From Candidatus Sulfopaludibacter sp. SbA3 (GTDB taxonomy: Bacteria; Acidobacteriota; Vicinamibacteria; Vicinamibacterales; UBA2999), in NCBI GenBank assembly GCA_945866285.1, contig CAMBHC010000207.1, forward strand, positions 1 through 5,465: DNA of 5,465 nucleotides, given 5' to 3'. Position numbers and translations under genes: made by a program. Each line of letters begins with the position of its first letter. The stretch's first letter is position 1. Shown one piece after another: positions 1-5,461 of this stretch. A model generated the notes under the pieces. The model was not told the DNA's origin and did no database searches. It saw only the letters and a program-made list of their open reading frames with translations.

Positions 1-323
1 CGGCCGAACTTGAGGCGCTCACCCGCATGAACGGCGAACGACCTGTCCATCGGCACGGCCTGCCCCTCACACGTCACCTCGAACAGCGCGCCGGCAATCG
101 CCATCGTGGTCTCCGCCTCGATCAACAGTTCGGGGCCAATCAGCGTGACCTCGAGCGTGGCGGCCTCGGGAGTGTTGCCAACGAGTTGGTTCGCGAGACG
201 GTGTGAGAACGCATCCATCGGCCCCGCCACGGGGACACCGACGGCCTGGTGACCGTAGCGGCCGAGATCCTGGATGGTGGTCAACAATCCCGGCTTGATC
301 ACTTCCAGCGCGCCACGGCTCAT
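1..323 (-). CDS. pxpC: 5-oxoprolinase subunit C (PxpC/KipA family), N-terminal part, cut by the window edge
   Basis: The start is ATG at 323-321 and 107 complete codons are visible before the left edge; the gene continues outside the window. The protein opens MSRGALEVIKPGLLTTIQD, followed by LGRYGHQAVGVPVAGPMD (residues 20-37), LANQLVGN (43-50) and LEVTLIGPEL (57-66). This is the usual N-terminus of the KipA/PxpC family, also annotated as biotin-dependent carboxyltransferase subunit or allophanate hydrolase subunit 2. Family members are about 300 residues, so roughly two thirds is missing here. With PxpA and PxpB, PxpC forms the cytosolic prokaryotic 5-oxoprolinase, which opens 5-oxoproline to glutamate using ATP. 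Its ATG overlaps the pxpB stop as ATGA (323-320), which fixes the start and implies translational coupling. I see no strong Shine-Dalgarno sequence upstream. The family call is secure; the substrate is inferred from the pairing with pxpB. Confidence 0.9.
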   Translation of the reverse strand, partial: MSRGALEVIKPGLLTTIQDLGRYGHQAVGVPVAGPMDAFSHRLANQLVGNTPEAATLEVTLIGPELLIEAETTMAIAGALFEVTCEGQAVPMDRSFAVHAGERLKFG

Positions 324-979
324 CGACACGAACCCGCCAGCGGCACGAACCGCACCTCGTCACCAGGCGCGAGCAGGCTCGCCGGTGAGCGAGTGGGGTC
401 GAACATCACGGTCGTGGTGCGGCCAATCAACTGCCAGCCGCCAGGACTCGCCACCGGATACACCCCCGTCTGCTCGCCCGCGATCCCGACGGAGCCGATC
501 GGCACGCGCTCACGCGGGGCGCGGTGCCTCGGCATGGCGATCGTTGGATCCACCCGACCCATGTAGGCGAAGCCGGGCACAAAGCCCAGCATGTAGACGC
601 GATAGATGCGTGCCGCGTGGCGTTCGACCACGTCCGCCGACGTGCATCCTGCGTGTTCGGCGACCGCGGCCAGATCCGGACCCGCCTCGCCACCGTAGAG
701 CACGCCGATCTCGATGGGCGTCTTCGCTGACTCAGTAAAAGCGGTCTGAACGAGGGCCGCCTCGTCTGCGATCGCCGTCTCGAGGGCGCGCAAGTCGGTC
801 TGCACGGGATCGAAGTGCACGCCAACGGTGCAGTACCCTGGCGCTACATCACGCACGCCGCGCGCGCGCCGATCGCGCAGGCGCGCCGCCAGCGCAATCA
901 CGCGCTGGTTGACCTGTGGATCGATCACCGCCGCAAACTCGACCAGGAGCATCGAATCACCGCACTCGCGAATCCTCAT
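320..979 (-). CDS. pxpB: 5-oxoprolinase subunit B (PxpB/KipI family)
   Basis: This is a complete 219-residue protein, close to the usual PxpB/KipI length. Family signatures are VLYGGEAGPDL (residues 93-103), the hallmark GFVPGFAYMG (132-141), and a C-terminal block that begins PIGSVGIAGEQTGVYP (160-175) and runs on through SPGGWQLIGRT (178-188). There is no signal peptide, so it should be cytosolic. PxpB works with PxpC and PxpA in ATP-dependent cleavage of 5-oxoproline to glutamate. The Bacillus homologue KipI is also known as an inhibitor of the sporulation kinase KinA; with pxpC adjacent, the enzymatic role is more likely here. The ATG at 979-977 overlaps the mpl TGA as ATGA (979-976), and the pxpB stop overlaps the pxpC start in the same way. 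No clear ribosome binding site precedes it, which fits coupled translation. No key motif looks damaged. Confidence 0.93.
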   Translation of the reverse strand: MRIRECGDSMLLVEFAAVIDPQVNQRVIALAARLRDRRARGVRDVAPGYCTVGVHFDPVQTDLRALETAIADEAALVQTAFTESAKTPIEIGVLYGGEAGPDLAAVAEHAGCTSADVVERHAARIYRVYMLGFVPGFAYMGRVDPTIAMPRHRAPRERVPIGSVGIAGEQTGVYPVASPGGWQLIGRTTTVMFDPTRSPASLLAPGDEVRFVPLAGSCR

Positions 980-2370
980 CGCAAGGCGCCGAGCAGCTTG
1001 CCGTGAATGCCACCGAAGCCGCCGTTGGACATCACCACGATCACGTCGCCGTCGCGTGCCTCCGCCGCAACGGCCGCGACGATCGCATCGACGGTGGGGA
1101 GATGACGGGCCGCCACGCCACGCGCATGCAGGTCCGCGACCAACTGCGCCTCGGATAGCCGCTCGTCGGCCGGCAGGCTCGAGCGGAAGATTGAAGCCAG
1201 CACCACTTCATCGGCGCCGGCGAACGCTCGCGCAAAGTCGTCCTGGAACACGCGCCGGCAAGACGAGGCCGAGCGGGGCTCGAAGATCGCCCAAATGCGC
1301 CGGTCCCCTACCGACCGCCTGAGGGCCTTCAACGTTTCGTCGACGGCGGTTGGATGGTGCGCGAAATCGTCGTACACCACCACGCCACGAACGTCGCCGA
1401 CCACTTCGAGGCGCCGCTTCACTCCGGCGAACCCGGCCAGCCCCGCACGGAGGGCATCCACGCCCAGGCCCACGTCGACGCCAACGGCAATGGCCGCCAG
1501 CGCATTGCGGACGTTGTGCTCGCCGAGCATCGACATCCGGAAGCGGCCGTGGTCCTGCTGTCCCTGTACGACGGTGAACGCGGTGTCGGCGCCGCTGGTA
1601 ATGTCCACCGCGCGCCAATCTGCCGACTCCGCCAGGCCGAAAGTCTGTACTCGACTGCGCGCCAGGGGGACGAGTGCCGCCGCGTCTGGGCTGTCGATGC
1701 CCAGTAGCGTCAAGCCATTCCGCGGCACCAGGTTGACGAACCGCCTGAACGCCAGTCTCACTTCATCGATGTTCGCGTAGATATCGGCGTGATCGAACTC
1801 GATGTTGTTGATGACGGCGACGTCGGGCAGGTACTTCAGGAACTTCGCGGTCTTGTCGAAGTAAGCGCTGTCATACTCATCGCCCTCGATCACGAAGGCC
1901 TTGCCCTGGCCGACACGATAGCTCGCGCCGCCGGCACCGAAGTTACGGGCAATGCCACCCACCAGCACCGTCGGATCCGCGCCGGCCGCGGTCAACAACC
2001 AGCCCGTCAGCGAGGTCGTCGTCGTCTTGCCATGGGTGCCGGCAATGACGATGGAGTGCGCCGCCCAGAGCCACTGATCGCGAATGGCTTCCGGCAGCGA
2101 GGTGTAGCGCAGGTGGCGATCGAGCACCGCCTCAAGTTCGGCGTTGCCACGGGAAATGGCGTTGCCGACCACCACCAGGTCGAGGGGGCCGGCCACGTGC
2201 TCGGGCCGGTACCCTTCAAGCACCGTGATGCCCTCGGCGGCGAGGAAGTCGCTCATCGGCGGATAGACATGCTCGTCGGACCCGCTGACATCGTTGCCGC
2301 CATGCTTCAGCAGCGCGGCCAGCGTGGCCATGGCCGTTCCACAAACGCCGATCAGATGTACGCGTGCCAC
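976..2370 (-). CDS. mpl: UDP-N-acetylmuramate:L-alanyl-gamma-D-glutamyl-meso-diaminopimelate ligase (Mpl)
   Basis: Mpl is a cytosolic Mur ligase that attaches recycled murein tripeptide directly to UDP-MurNAc with ATP, bypassing MurC, MurD and MurE. The 464-residue product is close to the roughly 457 residues of the E. coli enzyme. Visible in order are the Rossmann-like HLIGVCGTAMATLA (residues 5-18), the ATP-binding GTHGKTTTTS (111-120), IEGDEYDSAYFDKTAKF (161-177), the metal/ATP-site region NNIEFDHADIYAN (188-200), GEHNVRNALAA (283-293), YDDFAHHPTAV (333-343), FEPRS (363-367) and SNGGFGGIH (448-456). EGDEYDSAYFD followed by FDHADIY favours Mpl over MurC. The start is GTG at 2370-2368 and overlaps the ldcA TAG by one base (TAGTG), so translation is probably reached by termination-reinitiation; a GAGG motif lies about 13 bases upstream. 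The stop overlaps the pxpB start. The product implies meso-diaminopimelate wall peptides. Confidence 0.95.
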   Translation of the reverse strand: MARVHLIGVCGTAMATLAALLKHGGNDVSGSDEHVYPPMSDFLAAEGITVLEGYRPEHVAGPLDLVVVGNAISRGNAELEAVLDRHLRYTSLPEAIRDQWLWAAHSIVIAGTHGKTTTTSLTGWLLTAAGADPTVLVGGIARNFGAGGASYRVGQGKAFVIEGDEYDSAYFDKTAKFLKYLPDVAVINNIEFDHADIYANIDEVRLAFRRFVNLVPRNGLTLLGIDSPDAAALVPLARSRVQTFGLAESADWRAVDITSGADTAFTVVQGQQDHGRFRMSMLGEHNVRNALAAIAVGVDVGLGVDALRAGLAGFAGVKRRLEVVGDVRGVVVYDDFAHHPTAVDETLKALRRSVGDRRIWAIFEPRSASSCRRVFQDDFARAFAGADEVVLASIFRSSLPADERLSEAQLVADLHARGVAARHLPTVDAIVAAVAAEARDGDVIVVMSNGGFGGIHGKLLGALR

Positions 2371-3290
2371 TATGAAACCGCCGCCTCTATGATAATGACT
2401 GACGGGGACGCGCTGCCGACGACCTCGGCGCGCACGCCGAACGGCAAGGTCCAGGTCGCGCCGGCGGTGTGACCGGACGGAAACCCAAACAGGACCGGGC
2501 CGACGAAGCCCGCGGTGAAGTCGCGCAGCACGTCGCGAATCGACGGATCGCCACCGGGCTCATCGCATCCGGGGAACTCGCCAAACACAATCCCGCTCGC
2601 GCGACTGACCAGGCCCGCCTGGGCCAACTGCGTCAGCATGCGGTGAATCCGATACGGCCTCTCGCCGATGTCCTCGAGAAACAGGACACACCCGGGCTCG
2701 GCCGCGAACGCCCACGGCGTGCCGAGCGATGACACCAGCTGCGTGATGGTGCCGCCCAGCAAGGTGCCGGTGGCCCTGCCTGGACGGAGCACTTCGAGCG
2801 CCGCCGGACGCAGCTCCCCCGCCGGCTCTGCCGACATGACGACGCGCCGAAACGAGCTTTCGTCGTAGGCCATCGGCCCCTTGGAAATCCGCCGGTCGAT
2901 CATCGGGCCATGAATCGCGGTGAGGCCCTGCTGGTGGTAGAAGGAAAGAATCGCGGTGATGTCGCTGTAGCCGATCAGCGCCTTGCGCGAACGGCGCGCC
3001 AGCCCCGGATCCAGCAGCGGCAGGACCTGGGCGCTGCCGTAGCCACCGCGCATCGCGACCAGCGCGCCAATCGACGGGTCGGCCCAGGCCTTCTGGATCG
3101 CCTGCGCGCGGACGGCCGGAGAACCGGCGACGAACCGGTCCTGGTCGAAGATCGATTCGTCGTAGACCGCCTCGAGACCGAGGCGCGCCAACTCCGCGAC
3201 ACCGGCCGCCAGTTCCTCCACTGGAAACGAACTGGCTGGCGCGACCAGCGCGACCCGGTCGCCGGAGTTCAATTGCCTCAGCGTGATCAC
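2370..3290 (-). CDS. ldcA: Muramoyltetrapeptide carboxypeptidase (LD-carboxypeptidase, peptidase family S66)
   Basis: LdcA removes the terminal D-Ala from free or sugar-linked murein tetrapeptides in the cytoplasm, giving the tripeptide that Mpl reuses. The 306-residue protein matches the S66 family length and has no signal peptide. The N-terminal GDRVALVAPAS (residues 10-20), MRGGYGS (80-86) and the nucleophile motif LIGYSDIT (105-112, with Ser109) are present. The rest of the Ser-Glu-His triad is visible as Glu206 in FLEDIGERPYRIHRML (204-219) and His274 in PSGHT (271-275), assigned by analogy with the Pseudomonas enzyme. GTG at 3290-3288 overlaps the nagZ TGA as GTGA, which supports this start over later ones. 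The stop is TAG at 2372-2370 and shares one base with the mpl start. That matters for the nagZ anomaly, because TAG terminates a normal gene here. The gene appears intact. Confidence 0.95.
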   Translation of the reverse strand: MITLRQLNSGDRVALVAPASSFPVEELAAGVAELARLGLEAVYDESIFDQDRFVAGSPAVRAQAIQKAWADPSIGALVAMRGGYGSAQVLPLLDPGLARRSRKALIGYSDITAILSFYHQQGLTAIHGPMIDRRISKGPMAYDESSFRRVVMSAEPAGELRPAALEVLRPGRATGTLLGGTITQLVSSLGTPWAFAAEPGCVLFLEDIGERPYRIHRMLTQLAQAGLVSRASGIVFGEFPGCDEPGGDPSIRDVLRDFTAGFVGPVLFGFPSGHTAGATWTLPFGVRAEVVGSASPSVIIIEAAVS

Positions 3291-4120
3291 AGAAACGCCG
3301 CCATCTCCGCAGCCACCTGCTGGTGTTCCGCCCGGCCCAGCACCTGGCGCAGGTTGCGGATGCGCTGACCGGCCGCCGGCCGGTCGCCCATCAGGAAGCG
3401 TTCCTTCGCTCGCCGCAGCCGCATGAACGCATCGTCACACCGCGCCGCCGAGATCGTGCCCGACTCGACCGCGCGGACCAGGGCTTCGAGCGTGCGCGCC
3501 TGGAGGTCGAGGTCACCACTGCAGATCAGGATGCCGTCGCAGCCGGCCCGAATCGCTTCGACGGCTGACTCCGGCACCGGGTAGCGCGCGCTGACAGCCT
3601 TCATCTCGAGATCGTCACTCAGGATCACGCCCTGGAAGCCAAGCTCATCCCGCAACAGCGCCTGCACGACCTTGGGTGACAGCGTCGACGGACGTTCCTC
3701 GTCCAGCGCGGGCACGAGCACGTGCGCCGTCATGATGAACGCCACCTGCTCGGCAATCGCGGCACGAAACGGCTCGAACTCGATGGCCCGCAGCCGATCA
3801 GGCGGATGCTCGACGAGCGGCAACTCGAAGTGAGAATCGGTGCTGGTGTCGCCGTGGCCGGGGAAATGCTTGCCGCACGCCGCGACACCGGAGGCCTGCA
3901 GCGCCTTGATGATCACGCGACCCAGCCGCGCCACATCCTCGACCCGCTCGGACAGGGCTCGATCGCCAATCACCGGGTTCTTCGGATTGGTATGAATATC
4001 AAGGACCGGCGCGTAGTCCAGGGTGATGCCGACGGCGCGCAGTTCGCCTGCCAGCGCGGTGGCAAATCGCTCGGCGAGCGCCTCGCCCTCTTCTCGGCCG
4101 GCGCGGCCCAAGGTGGCCAT
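3287..4120 (-). CDS. nagZ: NagZ beta-N-acetylglucosaminidase (GH3), main catalytic part downstream of an in-frame stop
   Basis: NagZ cleaves GlcNAc from GlcNAc-anhydroMurNAc peptides in the cytoplasm during wall recycling. This 277-codon stretch starts at ATG 4120-4118 and is in the same frame as the 86-codon piece upstream; only TAG, TGG, CCG and CCC separate them. Read through, the gene would be 367 codons, near the roughly 340 residues of typical NagZ. It carries most of the barrel: LDYAPVLDIHTNPKNPVIGDRALS (fragment residues 34-57), KHFPGHGDTSTDSH (84-97, with the Asp-Ser-His acid/base loop) and LSDDLEMKAV (167-176, nucleophile probably Asp169). All catalytic residues are intact. Alone it lacks the first part of the barrel and the substrate-contacting DQEGGR segment, so it is probably inactive. 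No Shine-Dalgarno sequence precedes ATG 4120. The stop overlaps the ldcA start as GTGA. Family assignment is firm; whether this piece is translated is unknown. Confidence 0.87.
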   Translation of the reverse strand: MATLGRAGREEGEALAERFATALAGELRAVGITLDYAPVLDIHTNPKNPVIGDRALSERVEDVARLGRVIIKALQASGVAACGKHFPGHGDTSTDSHFELPLVEHPPDRLRAIEFEPFRAAIAEQVAFIMTAHVLVPALDEERPSTLSPKVVQALLRDELGFQGVILSDDLEMKAVSARYPVPESAVEAIRAGCDGILICSGDLDLQARTLEALVRAVESGTISAARCDDAFMRLRRAKERFLMGDRPAAGQRIRNLRQVLGRAEHQQVAAEMAAFL

Positions 4121-4129
4121 GGGCGGCCA

Positions 4130-4132
4130 CTA
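4130..4132 (-). other. In-frame amber stop (codon 87) interrupting nagZ
   Basis: On the minus strand the reading is CCC TTC ACG TAG TGG CCG CCC ATG, that is P-F-T-stop-W-P-P-M. Frame, composition and family similarity are unbroken on both sides, so this is a substitution-type nonsense codon and not a frameshift. TAG is one base from CAG (Gln), GAG (Glu), AAG (Lys) and TGG (Trp). The neighbouring ldcA ends at TAG, which argues against genome-wide recoding of amber. It could be a real loss-of-function mutation, a base-call or consensus error, or a programmed or leaky stop. Confidence 0.85.
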
Positions 4133-4390
4133 CGTGAAGGGTTCGGTGAGCCGGACCACGCGCCCGCCTTCCTGGTCGACGCTGACCCAGGCCGGAGTCG
4201 TCCGGCCGAGGGCCTCGCTCTCAGCCGCCAGTTCGGCCACCTGCTCGGGCGCCTCGATGTTGCGGCTGAACAGGATCACGCCGCCCAGGTCGAACTCGCG
4301 CGCCAGCGATCGGATCTCGACCGGCAGGGAGCGATCGGGAATGCTCCCGATCAGGAATTGGCCGATGTCGCGTCTCGTGGCTAGTGGCAT
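4130..4390 (-). CDS. nagZ: NagZ N-terminal fragment ending at an in-frame TAG
   Basis: These 86 codons are the true start of nagZ and the first gene of the leftward operon. The protein begins MPLATRRDIGQFLIGSIPD, continues with DLGGVILFSRNI (residues 34-45) and ends with WVSVDQEGGRVVRLTEPFT (68-86). These match the first strands of the glycoside hydrolase family 3 barrel, including the Asp72 motif that contacts GlcNAc in known NagZ structures. It stops at TAG 4132-4130, exactly where homologues run from a GFT/PFT motif into a PPM-type motif; here the frame continues WPPMATLG. A GGGGAG motif at 4399-4394 lies 3 bases before the ATG, a rather short spacing. A stronger GGAGG at 4408-4404 is 13 bases away and lies inside a hairpin stem. 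As a separate peptide this fragment cannot be an active glycosidase. It was probably the N-terminus of an intact ancestor or of a readthrough product. Confidence 0.8.
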   Translation of the reverse strand: MPLATRRDIGQFLIGSIPDRSLPVEIRSLAREFDLGGVILFSRNIEAPEQVAELAAESEALGRTTPAWVSVDQEGGRVVRLTEPFT

Positions 4391-4393
4391 TTG

Positions 4394-4399
4394 CTCCCC
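4394..4399 (-). promoter_or_regulatory. Probable ribosome binding site of nagZ
   Basis: The minus strand reads GGGGAGCAAATG, placing a GGGGAG motif 3 bases before the nagZ ATG. The spacing is shorter than usual. A second SD-like GGAGG (4408-4404) sits 13 bases from the ATG and forms part of the adjacent hairpin stem. If that one contributes, folding of the hairpin could affect initiation (inferred). Confidence 0.45.
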
Positions 4400-4400
4400 G

Positions 4401-4426
4401 TAGCCTCCGGCTTCAGCCCGGAGCTA
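4401..4426. repeat. Hairpin 1 of a paired-hairpin intergenic element
   Basis: TAG-c-CTCCGG at 4401-4410 pairs with CCGGAG-CTA at 4418-4426. This gives nine base pairs with one bulged C (4404) around a 7-base loop. No T-run follows on either strand, so it does not look like an intrinsic terminator. In the nagZ transcript it would lie in the 5' leader immediately before the ribosome binding site, with an SD-like GGAGG inside the stem. The pattern resembles dispersed palindromic intergenic repeats of high-GC acidobacterial genomes, from general impression only. No second copy was seen in this window. Confidence 0.6.
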
Positions 4427-4428
4427 AG

Positions 4429-4446
4429 GTCCGCCACAAGGCGGAC
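4429..4446. repeat. Hairpin 2 of the paired-hairpin element
   Basis: GTCCGCC (4429-4435) and GGCGGAC (4440-4446) form a perfect 7-bp stem around the tetraloop ACAA. It begins two bases after hairpin 1 ends, so the two probably form one unit. It occupies the -35 region for the plus-strand kinase and the start of the predicted nagZ leader. No T-run is present. It may be a dispersed REP-like repeat or a leader structure that protects or controls the nagZ message (inferred). Confidence 0.6.
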
Positions 4447-4453
4447 TCCACAG

Positions 4454-4463
4454 AATTATAATT
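4454..4463. promoter_or_regulatory. Palindromic double -10 element (possible bidirectional promoter)
   Basis: AATTATAATT is a perfect palindrome and contains consensus TATAAT on the plus strand (4457-4462) and on the minus strand (4460-4455). It is the most AT-rich spot in an otherwise GC-rich region and sits between two divergent transcription units. Predicted starts are near 4469 for the kinase and near 4448 for nagZ. Neither side has a convincing -35: the best-spaced plus hexamer is CCACAA and the minus one is CGCTGA. Bacterial promoters with symmetric -10 elements that fire in both directions are known. The activity here is inferred from sequence only. Confidence 0.6.
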
Positions 4464-4468
4464 GCGTC

Positions 4469-5461
4469 GTGCGTATCTCAGCGTCGGCTCCGACACGAAT
4501 TGATCTGGCAGGCGGCACCATCGACATCTGGCCGTTGTACCTGTTCCACCCCGGCGCACAGACGCTGCATATCGCCATCAGCCTCAGGGCACACGCGTGG
4601 ATCGAGGCTCGACCGGACGATCGCATCGAGTTGGTCTCCGAGGACACCGACCGCAGGGTGAACCTGCCGGCGGACCGGCTCAGGGAGGATGAGACGCTGC
4701 CGTTGCTCGGGCGGCTGGTACACCGCTTTGGGGCGCATGGCCTGCGACTGACGACGCGCGGGGAATCGCCCGCCGGCGCCGGCATTGCCGGTTCGTCAGC
4801 CCTGAACATCGCCATCTGTGGCGCCCTGGCACGGTTTACCGGCCAGGACCTCGACCCTGAAGTCCTGATGGACATCGCCAAGGACGTCGAGGCCCAGGTC
4901 ATTCACGTGCCGACCGGTCTGCAGGACTATCGCCCCGCCATGTATGGCGGGATTGCGGCGCTGGAACTGGAAGCGGGCCGGCCGGTCCGCGTGGCCCTCG
5001 ATGTCGACCCCGGCGCGCTGCAACGGCGACTGGTGCTGTGTTACACCGGCGAGCCACGGAACTCGGGCACCAACAACTGGGAGATTACCAAGCGGCACAT
5101 CGATGGCGACCGGCACATCTTCGACTGCTTCGAGCGCATTCGCGACACCGCGGCGGCCATGCGCCTGGCCCTGACGCGTGGCGACTGGGACACCACGGCG
5201 CAGTGCCTCGCCACCGAGTGGGAGAATCGCAAGCGCCTGGCTCCCGGGGTCACCACGGCTGTCATCGACGACCTGATCGCACGGGGCATGGCTGCCGGCG
5301 CGCAGGGCGCCAAGGTCTGCGGCGCCGGCGGCGGCGGATGCCTGGTCTGCATCGCCCCTCCGGACCAAGTGCCCGCCGTTCGAGACGCGTTGGCCGAAGG
5401 CGGCGCGCGTATCCTCGACTTCCGCATCGAGACCACCGGCCTCAGCGTGGTTCAGGATTGA
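4469..5461 (+). CDS. GHMP-family sugar kinase, similar to D-glycero-D-manno-heptose 7-phosphate kinase (HddA)
   Basis: This 330-residue cytosolic protein has the three GHMP kinase motifs. They are the substrate-side APTRIDLAGGTIDIWPL (residues 7-23), the ATP loop SPAGAGIAGSSAL (100-112) and the C-terminal GAKVCGAGGGGCLV (280-293). GLQDYRPAMYGG (150-161) corresponds to the GxxDQ...GG segment of HddA-type kinases, with Asp153 as the likely catalytic base. The C-terminal half (YTGEPRNSG, then WENRKRLAPGV, then a final LDFRIETTGLSV) also resembles HddA. The ATP loop has one extra residue (GIAGSSA instead of the common GLGSSA). The exact sugar cannot be read from sequence; heptose 7-phosphate, galactose, fucose or another sugar is possible. 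I chose GTG 4469 because family homology begins there and because TATAAT ends 6 bases upstream, implying a leaderless mRNA. A TTG-initiated extension from 4391 would run through the hairpins and add unrelated residues. The TGA is 4 bases before the window end. Confidence 0.85.
   Translation: MRISASAPTRIDLAGGTIDIWPLYLFHPGAQTLHIAISLRAHAWIEARPDDRIELVSEDTDRRVNLPADRLREDETLPLLGRLVHRFGAHGLRLTTRGESPAGAGIAGSSALNIAICGALARFTGQDLDPEVLMDIAKDVEAQVIHVPTGLQDYRPAMYGGIAALELEAGRPVRVALDVDPGALQRRLVLCYTGEPRNSGTNNWEITKRHIDGDRHIFDCFERIRDTAAAMRLALTRGDWDTTAQCLATEWENRKRLAPGVTTAVIDDLIARGMAAGAQGAKVCGAGGGGCLVCIAPPDQVPAVRDALAEGGARILDFRIETTGLSVVQD

Noticed and set aside
850..892. A CG-alternating, palindrome-rich stretch resembling a repeat or Z-DNA tract
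   Set aside because: It encodes the Arg/Ala-rich segment RLRDRRARGVRD of PxpB in frame and is accounted for by codon use.
1789..2472. A 227-codon plus-strand open frame antisense to mpl
   Set aside because: It lies opposite a full-length, motif-complete mpl. It is a typical GC-rich antisense shadow frame with no recognisable domain or start signals.
3367..3385. A perfect 8-bp inverted repeat with a 3-base loop (GACCGGCC/GGCCGGTC) near the 3' end of nagZ
   Set aside because: It is inside coding sequence for GDRPAAG, has no T-run, and is easily produced by GC-rich codons. It is not supported as a terminator.
4130..4132. Genome-wide amber recoding or a pyrrolysine codon as the explanation of the nagZ TAG
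   Set aside because: ldcA, next in the operon, ends at a TAG placed exactly at the mpl start, so amber works as a normal stop here. GH3 enzymes are not known to use pyrrolysine.
4118..4132. A frameshift in nagZ
   Set aside because: The two parts are in the same frame: (4390-4120) is 270 bases, or 90 codons. The interruption is a single nonsense codon, not an indel.
3722..4384. A 220-codon plus-strand open frame antisense to nagZ
   Set aside because: It has no domain signature and overlaps clear GH3 coding sequence. It is explained by high GC at third codon positions.
4391..4468. An N-terminal extension of the kinase from TTG 4391
   Set aside because: The extension would translate the two hairpins and the promoter palindrome, and it shows no homology. 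Family similarity begins just after GTG 4469.
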